64,000 nucleotides of DNA from Tritrichomonas musculus (GCA_039105265.1 JAPFFF010000011.1:744001-808000), one strand, 5' to 3'. Shown: positions 47,458-57,121, counted from the first letter of the stretch. Notes: a model not told the origin generated them from the letters alone. Translations and numbers: made by a program.

Positions 47458-48726
47458 ATGTATAGTAGGTTTAAATCACTACATCCAACCATTGATAATA
47501 TCACAGATGAGCAGGTACCTATTCCTATCGAATCAGCATTCTTTCTAGAAGATGGGAAGCCCGATAAAGATAAGTTCAATAGGTACTATTTTGATTTCCC
47601 CCATGAATGGTGTACAGCTAATCGTGGTGAAACTATTATTGGTGTAAGGAATATTAATATGTTGGCTCGAAGAAGGAAATTGGAATTTGATTTGAGAGTT
47701 AGGAAATATTTAAGATCTACATTCGATGACCTCAAAAATAAAAATCCCGATAAGACCGATGATGAGATATATGATATGCTTACAGAAAAACAAAAAGCAG
47801 AGGTCTCATCCAAAATTATCTCATGGCTAGGCACTGAGCACGATTTTAGAAAGCTATTCGACGATGTTGAAAAACAAATTAAACCAAAGTTTGAAGAATA
47901 TAATAAAAATGCAATTACAAAACATAAGATTGCTCTCGATACGATAAAAGATGCGCTAACCAGTTATGGAAAAATATTACAAAGATATTATAAACCGATT
48001 ACTGGGCCAATTAATCTAATTAAAGATGTATATGGTTTCATATTTAAGACTAAAGATGAATATGATGCTGCTGTTAAAGAAATACTAGATTTTAAACGAA
48101 CCAATGAGGACAAATTAATACCGTTATTCCATCAGGATGATATCGATAGAAGTAATAATGATTTGCAAATGGATGGATATTATGATTATAATCTAAACAC
48201 ATTCATTGAAACTTTGTTTTCACCAAATAATGTTAAGATAGAGAATAGTTATATATTTGAAGAACTGCCACCACAAACAGCTGACCAAATAAATAAATTA
48301 GACCCAATCAATGTTGGATTATATTATATTGATTTTAAGATTATATTTAATGAAAGGGAGACCGATTCTAATTACCGAAGATACGATTTCGCCGATGTAA
48401 TGAATATTGGGTACGGACCAAATCAAAATAATCCCCAAAAATACAAAAATGTGTGGCTGAGACGATTAGATTTTTATAACGTTTGGGACCGACAACCATG
48501 CAAGATATGTTCATCCATAGCTGAACAATCCTCACGTCATTATATAGGAAACAGTGCAGTTGATTTTGTTCCAATAAAGTATTATAAATTAAACTCCACT
48601 GACCAAGTATTTTGGATTGAGTTTTATTCAGGTCGTCATAATAATATCCCAATCAAGATTCCTCGAAACGAATCATTTTGTATAGAGATGCAGTTCCTAC
48701 CATTTGATAAAATGTTATATACATAA
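47458..48726 (+). CDS. Putative minor capsid (penton-like) protein, Mav-E (422 aa)
   Basis: Family signatures as in 19556 and 45768: PIPIESAFFLEDGKPDKDKFNRYYFDFPHEW ... GETIIGVRNINM and FVPIKYYKLNSTDQVFWIEFYSG ... FCIEMQFLPFDKM. The middle carries a ~150-residue lysine/aspartate-rich helical insertion (about 75-240) absent from the Mav-D copy, so the centre of this protein is variable while the ends are fixed. Confidence 0.5.
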   Translation: MYSRFKSLHPTIDNITDEQVPIPIESAFFLEDGKPDKDKFNRYYFDFPHEWCTANRGETIIGVRNINMLARRRKLEFDLRVRKYLRSTFDDLKNKNPDKTDDEIYDMLTEKQKAEVSSKIISWLGTEHDFRKLFDDVEKQIKPKFEEYNKNAITKHKIALDTIKDALTSYGKILQRYYKPITGPINLIKDVYGFIFKTKDEYDAAVKEILDFKRTNEDKLIPLFHQDDIDRSNNDLQMDGYYDYNLNTFIETLFSPNNVKIENSYIFEELPPQTADQINKLDPINVGLYYIDFKIIFNERETDSNYRRYDFADVMNIGYGPNQNNPQKYKNVWLRRLDFYNVWDRQPCKICSSIAEQSSRHYIGNSAVDFVPIKYYKLNSTDQVFWIEFYSGRHNNIPIKIPRNESFCIEMQFLPFDKMLYT

Positions 48727-48747
48727 GCTTATTTAATCTAAAATCAA

Positions 48748-49830
48748 ATGAGTTATAATACACTTGATGAATTATTTAAAAAATATCCGTGGAAGAGCAA
48801 ATCAAAATTTGTTCCATTAGCAAAACGATATGGTTTCACTGCGAAAGATGCTAACGATTTCCTAGACAAAAATATTGTCCATGATGTCAAGGTACCCAAA
48901 GCTCAATATATACCAATCGTATCGAAACATTTACACGGATACCAAATGGATACATTTATTAATGAAAAGCATAAAGGAGGTCTCAATTATTTAATGTTCA
49001 TCAATATTAATACGAGGAAGGCATATGCATATCCGTTACAAGGCAAGGGTTCAAAATCTGTTATCAACGCGCTACAATGTTTCATAAAAGATGTACACAA
49101 TATTTATTCAATAACCAGCGACCAAGATGCTGCATATCTATCAAATGAGGTACTTAGTTTTATGAAATCAAATAATATAATATACACCACTACTGAAGAC
49201 AACAATCATAATGTACTAGGTATCATTAATCGATTCATGCGAACGATTCGTGATGCTATTGGTGAGAATAGATATATTGATGAAACTGAAATGAAAGATT
49301 TGATTGATGCGTATAACAATACTCCTCATAGAGGATTAGATAATAGAGCACCTAATGATATAACTAAAGATGATGAACTAACATACATCAATACTAAATC
49401 AAATATTAATCCATATAATTATAAAACAAATGATAGGGTTAGAATTGTATTAGCTAATGAACCATTCTCAAAGAAAAGAAATCGGGTGAGCAAGGAGGCA
49501 TATATTGTTGACTCGAAATCAGGTAACCAATTCATAATTCGGTCAAAGGATGATTCGATAGATAAGCTCCCGGGTTACCGCTTAATTAAAACTAATAATA
49601 ATATACCGTTAGCGAATACATTAAAGAATGGTAAGCGTGGTATCGTAAATAAAATAATCAGTTATGATGTTAAGAAAAATAAATATAGGGTCGAGTATGA
49701 AGGTGGTAAACGAGATACTATCCCAGCGAAAAATCTTAGAGAGGGTCATCCAATCAAGTTGTCAAATCTTGAACTCGAATACTGGTCTACCCAAAATAAT
49801 GTTCCCGAATCAATCACAAAATGGACATAA
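48748..49830 (+). CDS. Retroviral-type (rve) integrase (360 aa)
   Basis: Homologous to 20803-21900 throughout. Core: QMDTFINEKH (Asp68), MFININTRKAYAYPL, SDQDAAYLSN (Asp125) and LGIINRFMRTIRD with Asn161 at the +36 position where Glu is expected. C-terminal modules: KTNDRVRIVLANEPF and RGIVNKIISYDVKKNKYRVEYEG. TCAAATG start context. Full length, so the Asn is not decay. Confidence 0.9.
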   Translation: MSYNTLDELFKKYPWKSKSKFVPLAKRYGFTAKDANDFLDKNIVHDVKVPKAQYIPIVSKHLHGYQMDTFINEKHKGGLNYLMFININTRKAYAYPLQGKGSKSVINALQCFIKDVHNIYSITSDQDAAYLSNEVLSFMKSNNIIYTTTEDNNHNVLGIINRFMRTIRDAIGENRYIDETEMKDLIDAYNNTPHRGLDNRAPNDITKDDELTYINTKSNINPYNYKTNDRVRIVLANEPFSKKRNRVSKEAYIVDSKSGNQFIIRSKDDSIDKLPGYRLIKTNNNIPLANTLKNGKRGIVNKIISYDVKKNKYRVEYEGGKRDTIPAKNLREGHPIKLSNLELEYWSTQNNVPESITKWT

Positions 49831-49979
49831 TCAACATTGTTTCTTATTATTTGGCTTAATTAATTCATTATAAATTATTTTTCCTTCTTCCCATAATAAT
49901 TCAATGATAAATCCTATAAAATGATATTTAAAACATTCCTTAACAAATTCTAGATAGTTCATTTTATGATAATAAAAAT

Positions 49980-50837
49980 ATGACCAAGCAAATTATTAAA
50001 GAGGTTGACAAAGAAATTAATAAAGCGTTAAAGAAAAATCATCATGAAATAGAAGGCGCATTGATAATGCCTTTATCACCGGACTACCCATTTAGCACCA
50101 ATGGAATATATTTCCTAATAGGCAAACCAGGTGCAGGAAAATCTTTTTGGATTTGGCGTCATATTGCAATCACTGAAAAGTTATTTAAGCATCCATATTA
50201 TAATAAGATAATATTTTGTTCAACTAGTGGTAAAGCAGATAAGACTGCGGAGGTCTTAAGTAAAAATATTAAAACTCCTATTCATTATGTTAATGAAAAT
50301 GAATTAATGTCTTTTCTTAGAAAACATCTCAAACGTAAAGTTAAATATTATGCTCTTGTGAAATATGTTCTATCAAAAATGAAAGAAGTCAATGAAGAAA
50401 TGAAACGATTAATTAATAAGCATTCATTACAAGATATTGATGATATAATAGTATATATTGCAAACAAGCTAGTAAAATATCAAACGTCATCATATCCATA
50501 TAATACTTTAATCATTCTTGATGATTGCGCAGGTAGCGATTTATTAAAGAATGGAAATAGTGAATTTATTCGTTTGCTAACCAAAACTAGACACTATAAC
50601 ATTACATGTATCATGGCTTTTCAAACAATAAGATTCGTTCATATTAATGCCAAACGAATGGCTACTGATATCATTTGCTATAGTGGTTATAGCGAAGAAG
50701 ATTTTACATCTTTGCTTCAACAAACGAATAATAATCTCAATACAAAAGAAATGGTAAGGCAATATCTTCATCATCGGGAACCACATGATAAATTCATAAT
50801 GAATATTTCAGCAAACAAATATTATTTTGAATCATAA
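49980..50837 (+). CDS. A32/FtsK-HerA-type DNA packaging ATPase (285 aa)
   Basis: Walker A GKPGAGKS (~50-57), Walker B NTLIILDDCAG (~180), then CIMAFQT and the conserved CYSGYSEEDFTSLLQQ. Close homologue of the Mav-B ATPase with the same length and position. A 149-bp AT-rich gap separates it from the integrase, unlike the 6-bp gap in Mav-B. Confidence 0.9.
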   Translation: MTKQIIKEVDKEINKALKKNHHEIEGALIMPLSPDYPFSTNGIYFLIGKPGAGKSFWIWRHIAITEKLFKHPYYNKIIFCSTSGKADKTAEVLSKNIKTPIHYVNENELMSFLRKHLKRKVKYYALVKYVLSKMKEVNEEMKRLINKHSLQDIDDIIVYIANKLVKYQTSSYPYNTLIILDDCAGSDLLKNGNSEFIRLLTKTRHYNITCIMAFQTIRFVHINAKRMATDIICYSGYSEEDFTSLLQQTNNNLNTKEMVRQYLHHREPHDKFIMNISANKYYFES

Positions 50838-50872
50838 AGCAAATTATTAATATTATTTTTTAATACAATTAA

Positions 50873-51367
50873 ATGGGTTTCTTCAAGAAATTGATTAAGC
50901 AAAGTATTGGTCTTGGAGCTAATCATCTATTAAATCTAGGCAATAGTGTTTCAAGTGGTATGTTTGGTAAAGGTGTTAATTATGTTGTTAATGGGATGGA
51001 TAGAAATGCTGGGCTTATAGGAAAGCTAATTAAAGATGCTGGTCAAAATTATTTCAGCTATAATACTCGTAAAAACATATCCAATTTTGCGGATAAAGCC
51101 ATAAAATATATACCAAAAGGAAAAGTAAGAACAGCTTTAGAGAAAATTAAGAGTGCAGCCCAACAACAATATAATAACCCTTCTCAATCGAGTGACCCGA
51201 TATCAACAATGCATCCAAAAATTAGCTCCGTAACAAATCCAACGTTTTTAACAAGAATTTCTAACGATAACCAATGGAAAGACGAATATAATAATATCAA
51301 ATCAAATTTTAATAAACAACTGGATTCGACACTGCCGACTAGTTTATTAAAGAGTGGTAAGTATTAG
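50873..51367 (+). CDS. Small basic virion-like protein (164 aa)
   Basis: Starts MGFFKKLIKQSIGLGANHLL, an amphipathic/hydrophobic helix like its Mav-B counterpart (22783). KGKVRTALEKIKSAAQQQ parallels KGSVTDKLVKISEQFARG in Mav-B, supporting homology. Gly/Asn-rich centre and Ser/Thr-rich tail. Putative internal or membrane-active capsid component; unproven. Confidence 0.55.
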   Translation: MGFFKKLIKQSIGLGANHLLNLGNSVSSGMFGKGVNYVVNGMDRNAGLIGKLIKDAGQNYFSYNTRKNISNFADKAIKYIPKGKVRTALEKIKSAAQQQYNNPSQSSDPISTMHPKISSVTNPTFLTRISNDNQWKDEYNNIKSNFNKQLDSTLPTSLLKSGKY

Positions 51368-51410
51368 GTAAAAAAATAGTAAAACTTTGCATTTTTTATT
51401 TTTACCATAA

Positions 51411-52028
51411 ATGGCAAAGAATCTTAGAGGAAGCAAAAGATTGCAAGTTATTCAAAACTGGCTGAATGGTAAAGATGATGATGAATGGGAAGTATTCCCT
51501 TGTAAAACTGAAGGGAAATATATTGTGAGACCTCGTAAAGAATCAAATAATCATGTTGAACCTATTTTGAAAAAAGATGAAGAAACTACAGCGAATACTC
51601 CAGAAAATATTTATGATGAAAAAATGCAGAGCGCGGAAGTCCATAATGAACCTGAACATGATGAACAACTAATTACTGAAACAAAACATGTCATTAAAAA
51701 TAAAATAAAACGACCACCTTCAATGACTCACCATAATAATTATGAGTATGACCCAACTATCAATTTAGAGATATTAAACCAATTAAAACTTCTTGGAGAA
51801 GAAATTAAAAGTAGTCGTGAAAAAAAGGAACAAAAAAGAATGATTAAAGATGTTGTTCAAAAACAAATATCACGACCAAGGATGCGATATAATTATGAAT
51901 TCATTGAACCTGAATATAGACAATATCCAAATATTCAATCAAATGAACAACCTATAGAGCAACCAGTTGAGCACACTCAACAATTATATTCTATGAGAAA
52001 AAATAGAATATTTGCCGATGTTATCTAA
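51411..52028 (+). CDS. Conserved Maverick protein before the capsid gene (205 aa)
   Basis: Homologue of 23447-24115: SKRLQVIQNWLNGKDDDEWEVFPCKTEGKYIVRPRK at the start and PTINLEILNQLKLLGEEIK ... KKEQKRMIKDVVQKQISRPRMR in the second half, with a variable acidic linker. Lacks the Pro/His repeat tail of the Mav-B copy. Its fixed position suggests a scaffold or internal virion role. Confidence 0.6.
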   Translation: MAKNLRGSKRLQVIQNWLNGKDDDEWEVFPCKTEGKYIVRPRKESNNHVEPILKKDEETTANTPENIYDEKMQSAEVHNEPEHDEQLITETKHVIKNKIKRPPSMTHHNNYEYDPTINLEILNQLKLLGEEIKSSREKKEQKRMIKDVVQKQISRPRMRYNYEFIEPEYRQYPNIQSNEQPIEQPVEHTQQLYSMRKNRIFADVI

Positions 52029-52062
52029 TTTATAATTTTATTTTTTATTTTTATCAAAAGCA

Positions 52063-53640
52063 ATGTTGAACAATGAAGTAATAATGCAAACATCTGCGGA
52101 CGCATGCACCCAGATAGCCTCTTACTTTGATGTCGTTGATAATTGTATTGCGATGAGTGATACAAATAAACAATATTCAATCAACCCACAAACAAGTTAC
52201 GGACCATCGCCCCCAATCAAAAGTGGCTCATATACATCTATCATTATTTCACCTAATTGTCATAATACGGCTGATTTATACAACGGATTCATTAAGGCAA
52301 CAATGGAAATAAAAGTAGACATCAATGATGATATAGATACAGCAAATGTTGGTAATTATGATTTTAATAGGGTATGGTATGGATTTAAAGATGCACGCGA
52401 TGCAATTGAGAAATATGAAATTGTAGCTAATGGTATCACCATATATACCCAAAATTATGGCTGTGAAGAATCATTTCTTACAGCCTGTTGTTCCAATGAA
52501 ACCACAAAGAGGGCGGATATATATTCTAAAACAAGGCATAAAGATGTTTGGAGACAGAATGAAGGATGCCGTTGTGGATTTGTTGTTTCTTGGATAAAAG
52601 GTACGAAAAATGCTACTGGTACGATTAATTTGAAGATAGATTTGAGGAGATTCTTGCCGATATCTAACATTAAATATCTCCCAGCGTTTGCAGGCAAAAT
52701 AGAACTGCGATTATATTTCTCATGCGCGGGATTAGTATATTGTCCATGTGGTCCTGATGAAAGCTTAATTAATAATCCAGGTCTATATTCAAAATATACC
52801 CTTTCTCCTATCACTACAGAATTTAGACAAATAGGTAATTCAATCACATGTTGGGCAACATCTGCTACCGCTAATGGCTTATACACATTAAATGCTGCAG
52901 AAAGAACAAGTCATGCTACATGGTATGAGGTTAAGGATTGCTTGAGTATTATTCCATGTTTTGGCATTAGTGAGAATGTTTATAATTTATTGGTCCAAAG
53001 ATATAGCGACCCAACACACCCATTAACATTTCCCACACAAACATTATCTGTATACACGACAACTAATAAACTCGACCAACCTAACGATAAGACCACATGT
53101 ACTATCACTCCAAGATTTGTTGATAGTATATTTTGTTTATTCCCGTTGCGTAATACTGATAAAACTGTTTTCAAGAATCCATTATTCAATTCATTCTATA
53201 TTAATGCAGGTGGATATGGAAATATTCCTAATAGACCATTTGGTACAACGAAAGAGTACCCCGAATTCTTGGAGTATTGCCAGAATGCAATGAACATGAA
53301 TGGAGAGCAGAGCGGTTTCAATAAAGAAGTTATTAAATCACTTACAAATCCATATACTTTTAATTCAACAACAGGTTATTATAGTGACGATAGGTCATCG
53401 TTCTTTATTGGTCTCCCAACAGAGACTGATAATACATATCAACAGGGACTTACATCATTATCACCAATCAATTTTGAAATGAATATTGTCCAAAGTACAA
53501 ATGATAATTCATTTGCTAAAAAGGTTGATGCAAATCCACTTTTTTGTCTATTATATGATTCCTCTATTAGTATATTAGTTCAACCAAATGGTATGCCTCC
53601 ATTGGTTCGTATTGGTAACTATGATTTAACTACACCTTGA
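52063..53640 (+). CDS. mcp: Major capsid protein, double jelly-roll type (525 aa)
   Basis: Strongly conserved with 24151-25767: QIASYFDVVDNCIAMSDTNK, YEIVANGITIYTQNYG, IDLRRFLPISNIKYLPAFAGKIEL, ITPRFVDSIF, NGEQSGFNKEV, FFIGLPTETDNTYQQG and VQPNGMPPLV. The most conserved structural gene between the two elements besides ATPase and PolB. Complete. Confidence 0.75.
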   Translation: MLNNEVIMQTSADACTQIASYFDVVDNCIAMSDTNKQYSINPQTSYGPSPPIKSGSYTSIIISPNCHNTADLYNGFIKATMEIKVDINDDIDTANVGNYDFNRVWYGFKDARDAIEKYEIVANGITIYTQNYGCEESFLTACCSNETTKRADIYSKTRHKDVWRQNEGCRCGFVVSWIKGTKNATGTINLKIDLRRFLPISNIKYLPAFAGKIELRLYFSCAGLVYCPCGPDESLINNPGLYSKYTLSPITTEFRQIGNSITCWATSATANGLYTLNAAERTSHATWYEVKDCLSIIPCFGISENVYNLLVQRYSDPTHPLTFPTQTLSVYTTTNKLDQPNDKTTCTITPRFVDSIFCLFPLRNTDKTVFKNPLFNSFYINAGGYGNIPNRPFGTTKEYPEFLEYCQNAMNMNGEQSGFNKEVIKSLTNPYTFNSTTGYYSDDRSSFFIGLPTETDNTYQQGLTSLSPINFEMNIVQSTNDNSFAKKVDANPLFCLLYDSSISILVQPNGMPPLVRIGNYDLTTP

Positions 53641-53690
53641 GTAAATTTTCAAACAATACAACACATTATTTTTGTTTATTTGCATAATAA

Positions 53691-54119
53691 ATGAATAAGT
53701 ATAAAAACCCGAATTCAACAACCATCGGTACCACTGGATGTATGTATAATGAATCGACCACCACCAACGAAGATGTTGAGTATAATCATTATGGTATATA
53801 TTCAAATGATAATACTTATGCGGTCACATTCAATCCTCACATCAATCGACCACCTACCAAAAATATGCCACACAATCCAGTTAGACCACCTCCAACTGAT
53901 GAGCATATGACGCTTACTCAAAATGAGCCACCTGTGAGCATGACTGATGGGATGCATTATTTGAACAATGCGACAACGAAACCTCCTCCATTGCTACCAC
54001 CATATTTGAATAGACCTCAAGACCTGGCAGCGATTCAAGGATTGGCTAATGAGAGAGATAAGGCAAATTTGATATATAATAAGCCAGCTAATATCAGGTT
54101 CAAAAATATACATTATTGA
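53691..54119 (+). CDS. Pro/Asn-rich virion-like protein (142 aa)
   Basis: Follows the capsid gene. Proline-rich (NRPPTKNMPHNPVRPPPTDEH) with a conserved-looking GTTGCMYNEST start and a charged end. Possibly corresponds to one or both of the small Mav-B genes at 23198 and 25827. Its last codons lie in the 32-bp sequence repeated at 55149-55180. Confidence 0.5.
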   Translation: MNKYKNPNSTTIGTTGCMYNESTTTNEDVEYNHYGIYSNDNTYAVTFNPHINRPPTKNMPHNPVRPPPTDEHMTLTQNEPPVSMTDGMHYLNNATTKPPPLLPPYLNRPQDLAAIQGLANERDKANLIYNKPANIRFKNIHY

Positions 54120-54137
54120 GAAATCACATGGTTTATA
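54106..54137. repeat. 32-bp direct repeat, left copy, flanking KilA-N gene
   Basis: Identical to 55149-55180 (starts ATATACATTATTGAG, ends ACATGGTTTATA). It spans the stop codon of the gene at 53691. The two copies bracket the KilA-N gene and its partial duplicate. Confidence 0.85.
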
Positions 54138-54204
54138 GGTAGTAGGAGGCGAATTCATAAACTGACGAGTTTTCAAATCAATTTATTTTTTTATCCACTT
54201 AGAA

Positions 54205-54969
54205 ATGAACTCAACAGGTACTAACACATCAATGTTAGCCGTTGTTGAATCAATCAATGATGACTACGAATATATTCAGTATAATGAGAAGCTTCGTTTG
54301 ATACATTCAATCAAAGATGATATGTACCAGATGCAATCCATTATAATTGCGTGTAATTCAAAGAAACGAGTGAATGATTGGTTTCGAAATCAATCATCTC
54401 AAGAAATACTTGATGAAATGGGGTCGACGGGAATTCCCGCAGACCAAATTCATGATGATAGACCCAATTTACCTAATGATTTGAAAGGCGTATACATTCA
54501 TCGATTACTCGTCAATCATGTTGCAATGTGGGCATCTCCAAGATATTCTCTCCATATTATGAAACTTTTGGATTCACATTTTGAGAAGCAACGTGAGCAA
54601 CTCACTAATAAGATTGAAGACCTTACCCCGAGAGCTGTTCCTAAAGACCACAAACATAGCTACAGGTATATGATATGGCGTGAAGAACTTCCTAAAAATA
54701 AGAACTTTGTGATACTTCATCTCGTTCGTCGCAACAAGCATTCATGGAGGCAAGTCAGTAAGATTTATCAAGATGAGAAGAAGCGATGGATATATGTTGA
54801 TGACCTACCCATTGCGATGACTCCTAATGAAGATATCAAACGATTAGCACGAGCATTGTTCAAAGGTGATGATGTTAGAGTTGGCAGTACTGATATCATC
54901 ATTAACAAATCATGTCTAGAAGAGTTTCACAAAGCTATTGAAGAATACTTTAAAAATATGCATCTTTAA
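54205..54969 (+). CDS. KilA-N/MSV199-type domain protein (254 aa)
   Basis: GVYIHRLLVNHVAMWASPRYSLHIMKLLDSHF (about 95-127) fits the KilA-N/MSV199 DNA-binding domain common in large DNA viruses and phages. The C-terminal ~100 residues (RYMIWREELPKNKNFVILHLVRRN ... FHKAIEEYF) resemble the domain that follows KilA-N in iridovirus and mimivirus proteins. No homologue in Mav-B. With its flanking direct repeats it looks like an acquired cassette. Probably DNA-binding, in replication or regulation. Confidence 0.65.
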   Translation: MNSTGTNTSMLAVVESINDDYEYIQYNEKLRLIHSIKDDMYQMQSIIIACNSKKRVNDWFRNQSSQEILDEMGSTGIPADQIHDDRPNLPNDLKGVYIHRLLVNHVAMWASPRYSLHIMKLLDSHFEKQREQLTNKIEDLTPRAVPKDHKHSYRYMIWREELPKNKNFVILHLVRRNKHSWRQVSKIYQDEKKRWIYVDDLPIAMTPNEDIKRLARALFKGDDVRVGSTDIIINKSCLEEFHKAIEEYFKNMHL

Positions 54970-54983
54970 ATAATATTATATTT

Positions 54984-55181
54984 TTGCAATGCGATTCGTC
55001 TCAAGAATTCCTCGAAAGTGCGACTGGTAGAATTCTACCACCCGAAAAATTATATGAAAAACGTGATGAATTATCGTCACAGCAAAATTGCTGCGACCTA
55101 GATATTATTCAAGATAGACCAAATTTACCAAATGATTTGAAGGATATTATATACATTATTGAGAAATCACATGGTTTATAA
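54984..55181 (+). pseudogene. Partial duplicate of the KilA-N gene joined to another gene's end
   Basis: SSQEFLESATG ... IIQDRPNLPNDLKDI matches SSQEILDEMGSTG ... IHDDRPNLPNDLKGV of the KilA-N protein, which lacks the segment QLSS-like insertion. After DLK the frame runs into the 32-bp copy of the end of gene 53691. It is therefore a chimeric leftover of an unequal recombination, not an independent gene. Confidence 0.65.
55149..55180. repeat. 32-bp direct repeat, right copy
   Basis: Identical to 54106-54137; see that entry. It lies 20 bp before the next gene. Confidence 0.85.
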
Positions 55182-55199
55182 TATTTTATTTTTGGGGAA

Positions 55200-55730
55200 A
55201 TGATTAGGAAGAGGAATGCTAATGCAGGTATCAATGCAAACGTTTCATTAGAACCATCAGCTGCATCGCAATCAACATCTAATATTAATAATAATATCAT
55301 CATTAATAAGAGGGATGATGGCAAGGAGGATATCGTCATTACGAGAGATATCGATGAGGAGCAACCAGTATCATCCGCTGAGGGCATGGATGTGAGGACT
55401 GTTATATTAGAATCATATGCACAAATATTATTGAATCAAGATAAGGCGTTATTAAGTAATCTCATCTCCAAAAATTGTATCATTGTTCCCATGTCGGCTT
55501 TACAAAATATTATCAAGGCAGCAATCCATACTGAACAGGTAGATATATATCTGGATGAAGATATTAAATGTTGTGCAACTAAAGCTAATCCAATTCGTAA
55601 AATAGAAGCTATCAAAATTGTTAATGAGAATGGAGAAATTGTAACTGATTTCAAGCAGGTCTACAATAAGGAGTATAACGAACTCGTTAACGTATACCAT
55701 TTATGTCTCAAATACTGCATCAATATGTAA
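55200..55730 (+). CDS. Conserved Maverick accessory protein (176 aa)
   Basis: Clear homologue of 26081-26605: NAGINANVSLEPSAASQS, NINNNI, KRDDGKEDIVITRDI at the start, and CCATKANPIRKIEAIKIVNENGEIVTDFKQ then YNKEYNELVNVYHLCLKY at the end. In both elements it lies in the short interval between the capsid gene group and the next block. The T-tract TTTTATTTTTGGGG precedes the ATG. Unnamed family. Confidence 0.65.
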   Translation: MIRKRNANAGINANVSLEPSAASQSTSNINNNIIINKRDDGKEDIVITRDIDEEQPVSSAEGMDVRTVILESYAQILLNQDKALLSNLISKNCIIVPMSALQNIIKAAIHTEQVDIYLDEDIKCCATKANPIRKIEAIKIVNENGEIVTDFKQVYNKEYNELVNVYHLCLKYCINM

Positions 55731-55742
55731 AAATAAAAATGC

Positions 55743-56067
55743 AAAAACCAACCCCGTAACTGGATGCGTAATGCATTCTCTCGAGGAACCAACATACGTA
55801 CCCGGGATTATATATCAATCCCCCAAGGAAAATATCTGCATCCAATTACAGGAGCTGGTTTTGGGTTGCATTGCCGACAATGCTTCGTATTATCCATAAT
55901 CCACAAGTAATAGCTTACCACAAGGTGTTTAGTTCGCTAGGGCTCTATCACAAATATGGACCGAAAATAATACGAAAAATCGGTATGGCAGCGAATCGAA
56001 CTCATGCCTGCCGCCGAAGCTGGGAGACATGCTTCATGATCCAACAACTATACCAGTTAGCGCTAAC
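55743..56067 (-). ncRNA. Conserved structured RNA, Mav-E copy (~325 nt), novel
   Basis: Read on the minus strand: GTTA/TAAC around GCGC (56056-56067); GGTAT with ATACC (56050-56054 and 55982-55986); CATGTCT/AGGCATG around the invariant CAGCTTCGGCGG; a T5 run (55975-55979); CGTATTAT with ATAATACG; CAACCC with GGGTTG; a ~12-bp stem TGTAATTGGATGC/GCATCCAGTTACG; GGGATT/AATCCC; final T5 at 55743-55747. Each stem differs in sequence from Mav-B yet pairs, which is the covariation signature of a functional RNA. Unpaired CCCGGGTACGTATGTTG is invariant. A-box-like TGGTATAGTTG and B-box-like GAGTTCGATTC are present. No coding frame. Confidence 0.65.
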
Positions 56068-56222
56068 ACATATATGTTTTCGATTTACTATTTAAACTGT
56101 TCCAATTATATTCCATCATACATATAGAACGCAGTTCCTGCTCGCTCTATATACCCAAAATTTTTCAAAAATATTTTTTATATCACATGTCCAAAATTAT
56201 TTTATTTTTTATCCTAATATAA
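56068..56222. other. AT-rich spacer with dyad upstream of the structured RNA
   Basis: Contains an imperfect palindrome near 56122-56152 (ATATAGAACGCAG against CTGCTCGCTCTATAT read back). Mav-B has a perfect palindrome TACATTATGTAATGTA at a comparable place upstream of its RNA (about 34886-34901). Could be a regulatory dyad. Confidence 0.3.
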
Positions 56223-56681
56223 ATGTCTGTTGATTCAATCGTAGACACTAACAATAACTTCTACTCACCAACCAAGCTCGTTTCATTTATCAATGATACA
56301 TATAAGAACAACAAGTTTGTAAAGGCTGTCATCTATTTCGAAGGGGAGAAAGTATTTAAAAATAAGTTTGACAAATATTGTTGCAAACCTTTATTCATCA
56401 CACTCGAATCTAATAATAAGAAAAATAATGTATTCATCAACTATAATAAAATCATTAAATTGTTTGGGGATTCGATTATAGTATCATTCAACTGCAAATT
56501 CGATAGCAAGGATAAGCTATACGTCCTTATCATAGAACTCACAATGCAAACATATATGGACACCCCATACTATCCATGCCACGTTCTCGAATGCGTCAAC
56601 AAACATAATATCAAATGTATTCGCGACCAGTTCAAAATTGAATTCGATGATAGCGATATAAAGGATGATTGCTTCGTATAA
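56223..56681 (+). CDS. Conserved small Maverick protein (152 aa)
   Basis: Counterpart of 36131-36583 in Mav-B by length, start (MSVDSIVDT), central FVKAVIYFEGEK ... KPLFITLES ... INYNKIIKLFG and a C-terminal basic/helical block. Similarity is modest but spans the protein. T-tract TTTATTTTTTATCC precedes the ATG. Function unknown. Confidence 0.5.
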   Translation: MSVDSIVDTNNNFYSPTKLVSFINDTYKNNKFVKAVIYFEGEKVFKNKFDKYCCKPLFITLESNNKKNNVFINYNKIIKLFGDSIIVSFNCKFDSKDKLYVLIIELTMQTYMDTPYYPCHVLECVNKHNIKCIRDQFKIEFDDSDIKDDCFV

Positions 56682-56728
56682 ATATGCATCGATTATTTTT
56701 ATAAAAATATTTTTTTCTCGATAAGCAA

Positions 56729-57121
56729 ATGAGTGAATCGAAAGTAGATAGCCCAACTATTACTAAGCAACATCCATCCGTCAACAGGACAATTGTTAAA
56801 TCGAAATCGAGTGATGTATTAAATAAGATTGATAACATTGATGATGAACCTATTGAACCTACATCTAAGAAGCCTCGTGGGCGAAGATGTAAGTATGCTA
56901 ATGATGACGAGCGACGAACTGCTAGACGCCAACAGCAACGTGAATATAGATTACGCAAAAAATATGAAATGGAGATACTGAGGAGATATGTTAAGGAACA
57001 TCTTGATGAGCTTGCAGAGGAGGAAGATGCCCCTGATGCAGATAACATCGATTGTAGTGTTAATGAAACGATTAATGAGACACCTGATGATGAGCCCTTA
57101 GTAGATAATTGTAATAACTAA
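56729..57121 (+). CDS. AT-hook plus bZIP-like basic-region protein (130 aa)
   Basis: KKPRGRRCKYANDDERRT (about 49-66) is an AT-hook-like motif. ARRQQQREYRLRKKYEMEIL is a basic region followed by a short helix, and the tail is acidic. Homologous to the 81-aa Mav-B protein. Probably a DNA-binding regulator of element genes or a chromatin-like protein. Start in CAAATG context. Confidence 0.6.
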   Translation: MSESKVDSPTITKQHPSVNRTIVKSKSSDVLNKIDNIDDEPIEPTSKKPRGRRCKYANDDERRTARRQQQREYRLRKKYEMEILRRYVKEHLDELAEEEDAPDADNIDCSVNETINETPDDEPLVDNCNN

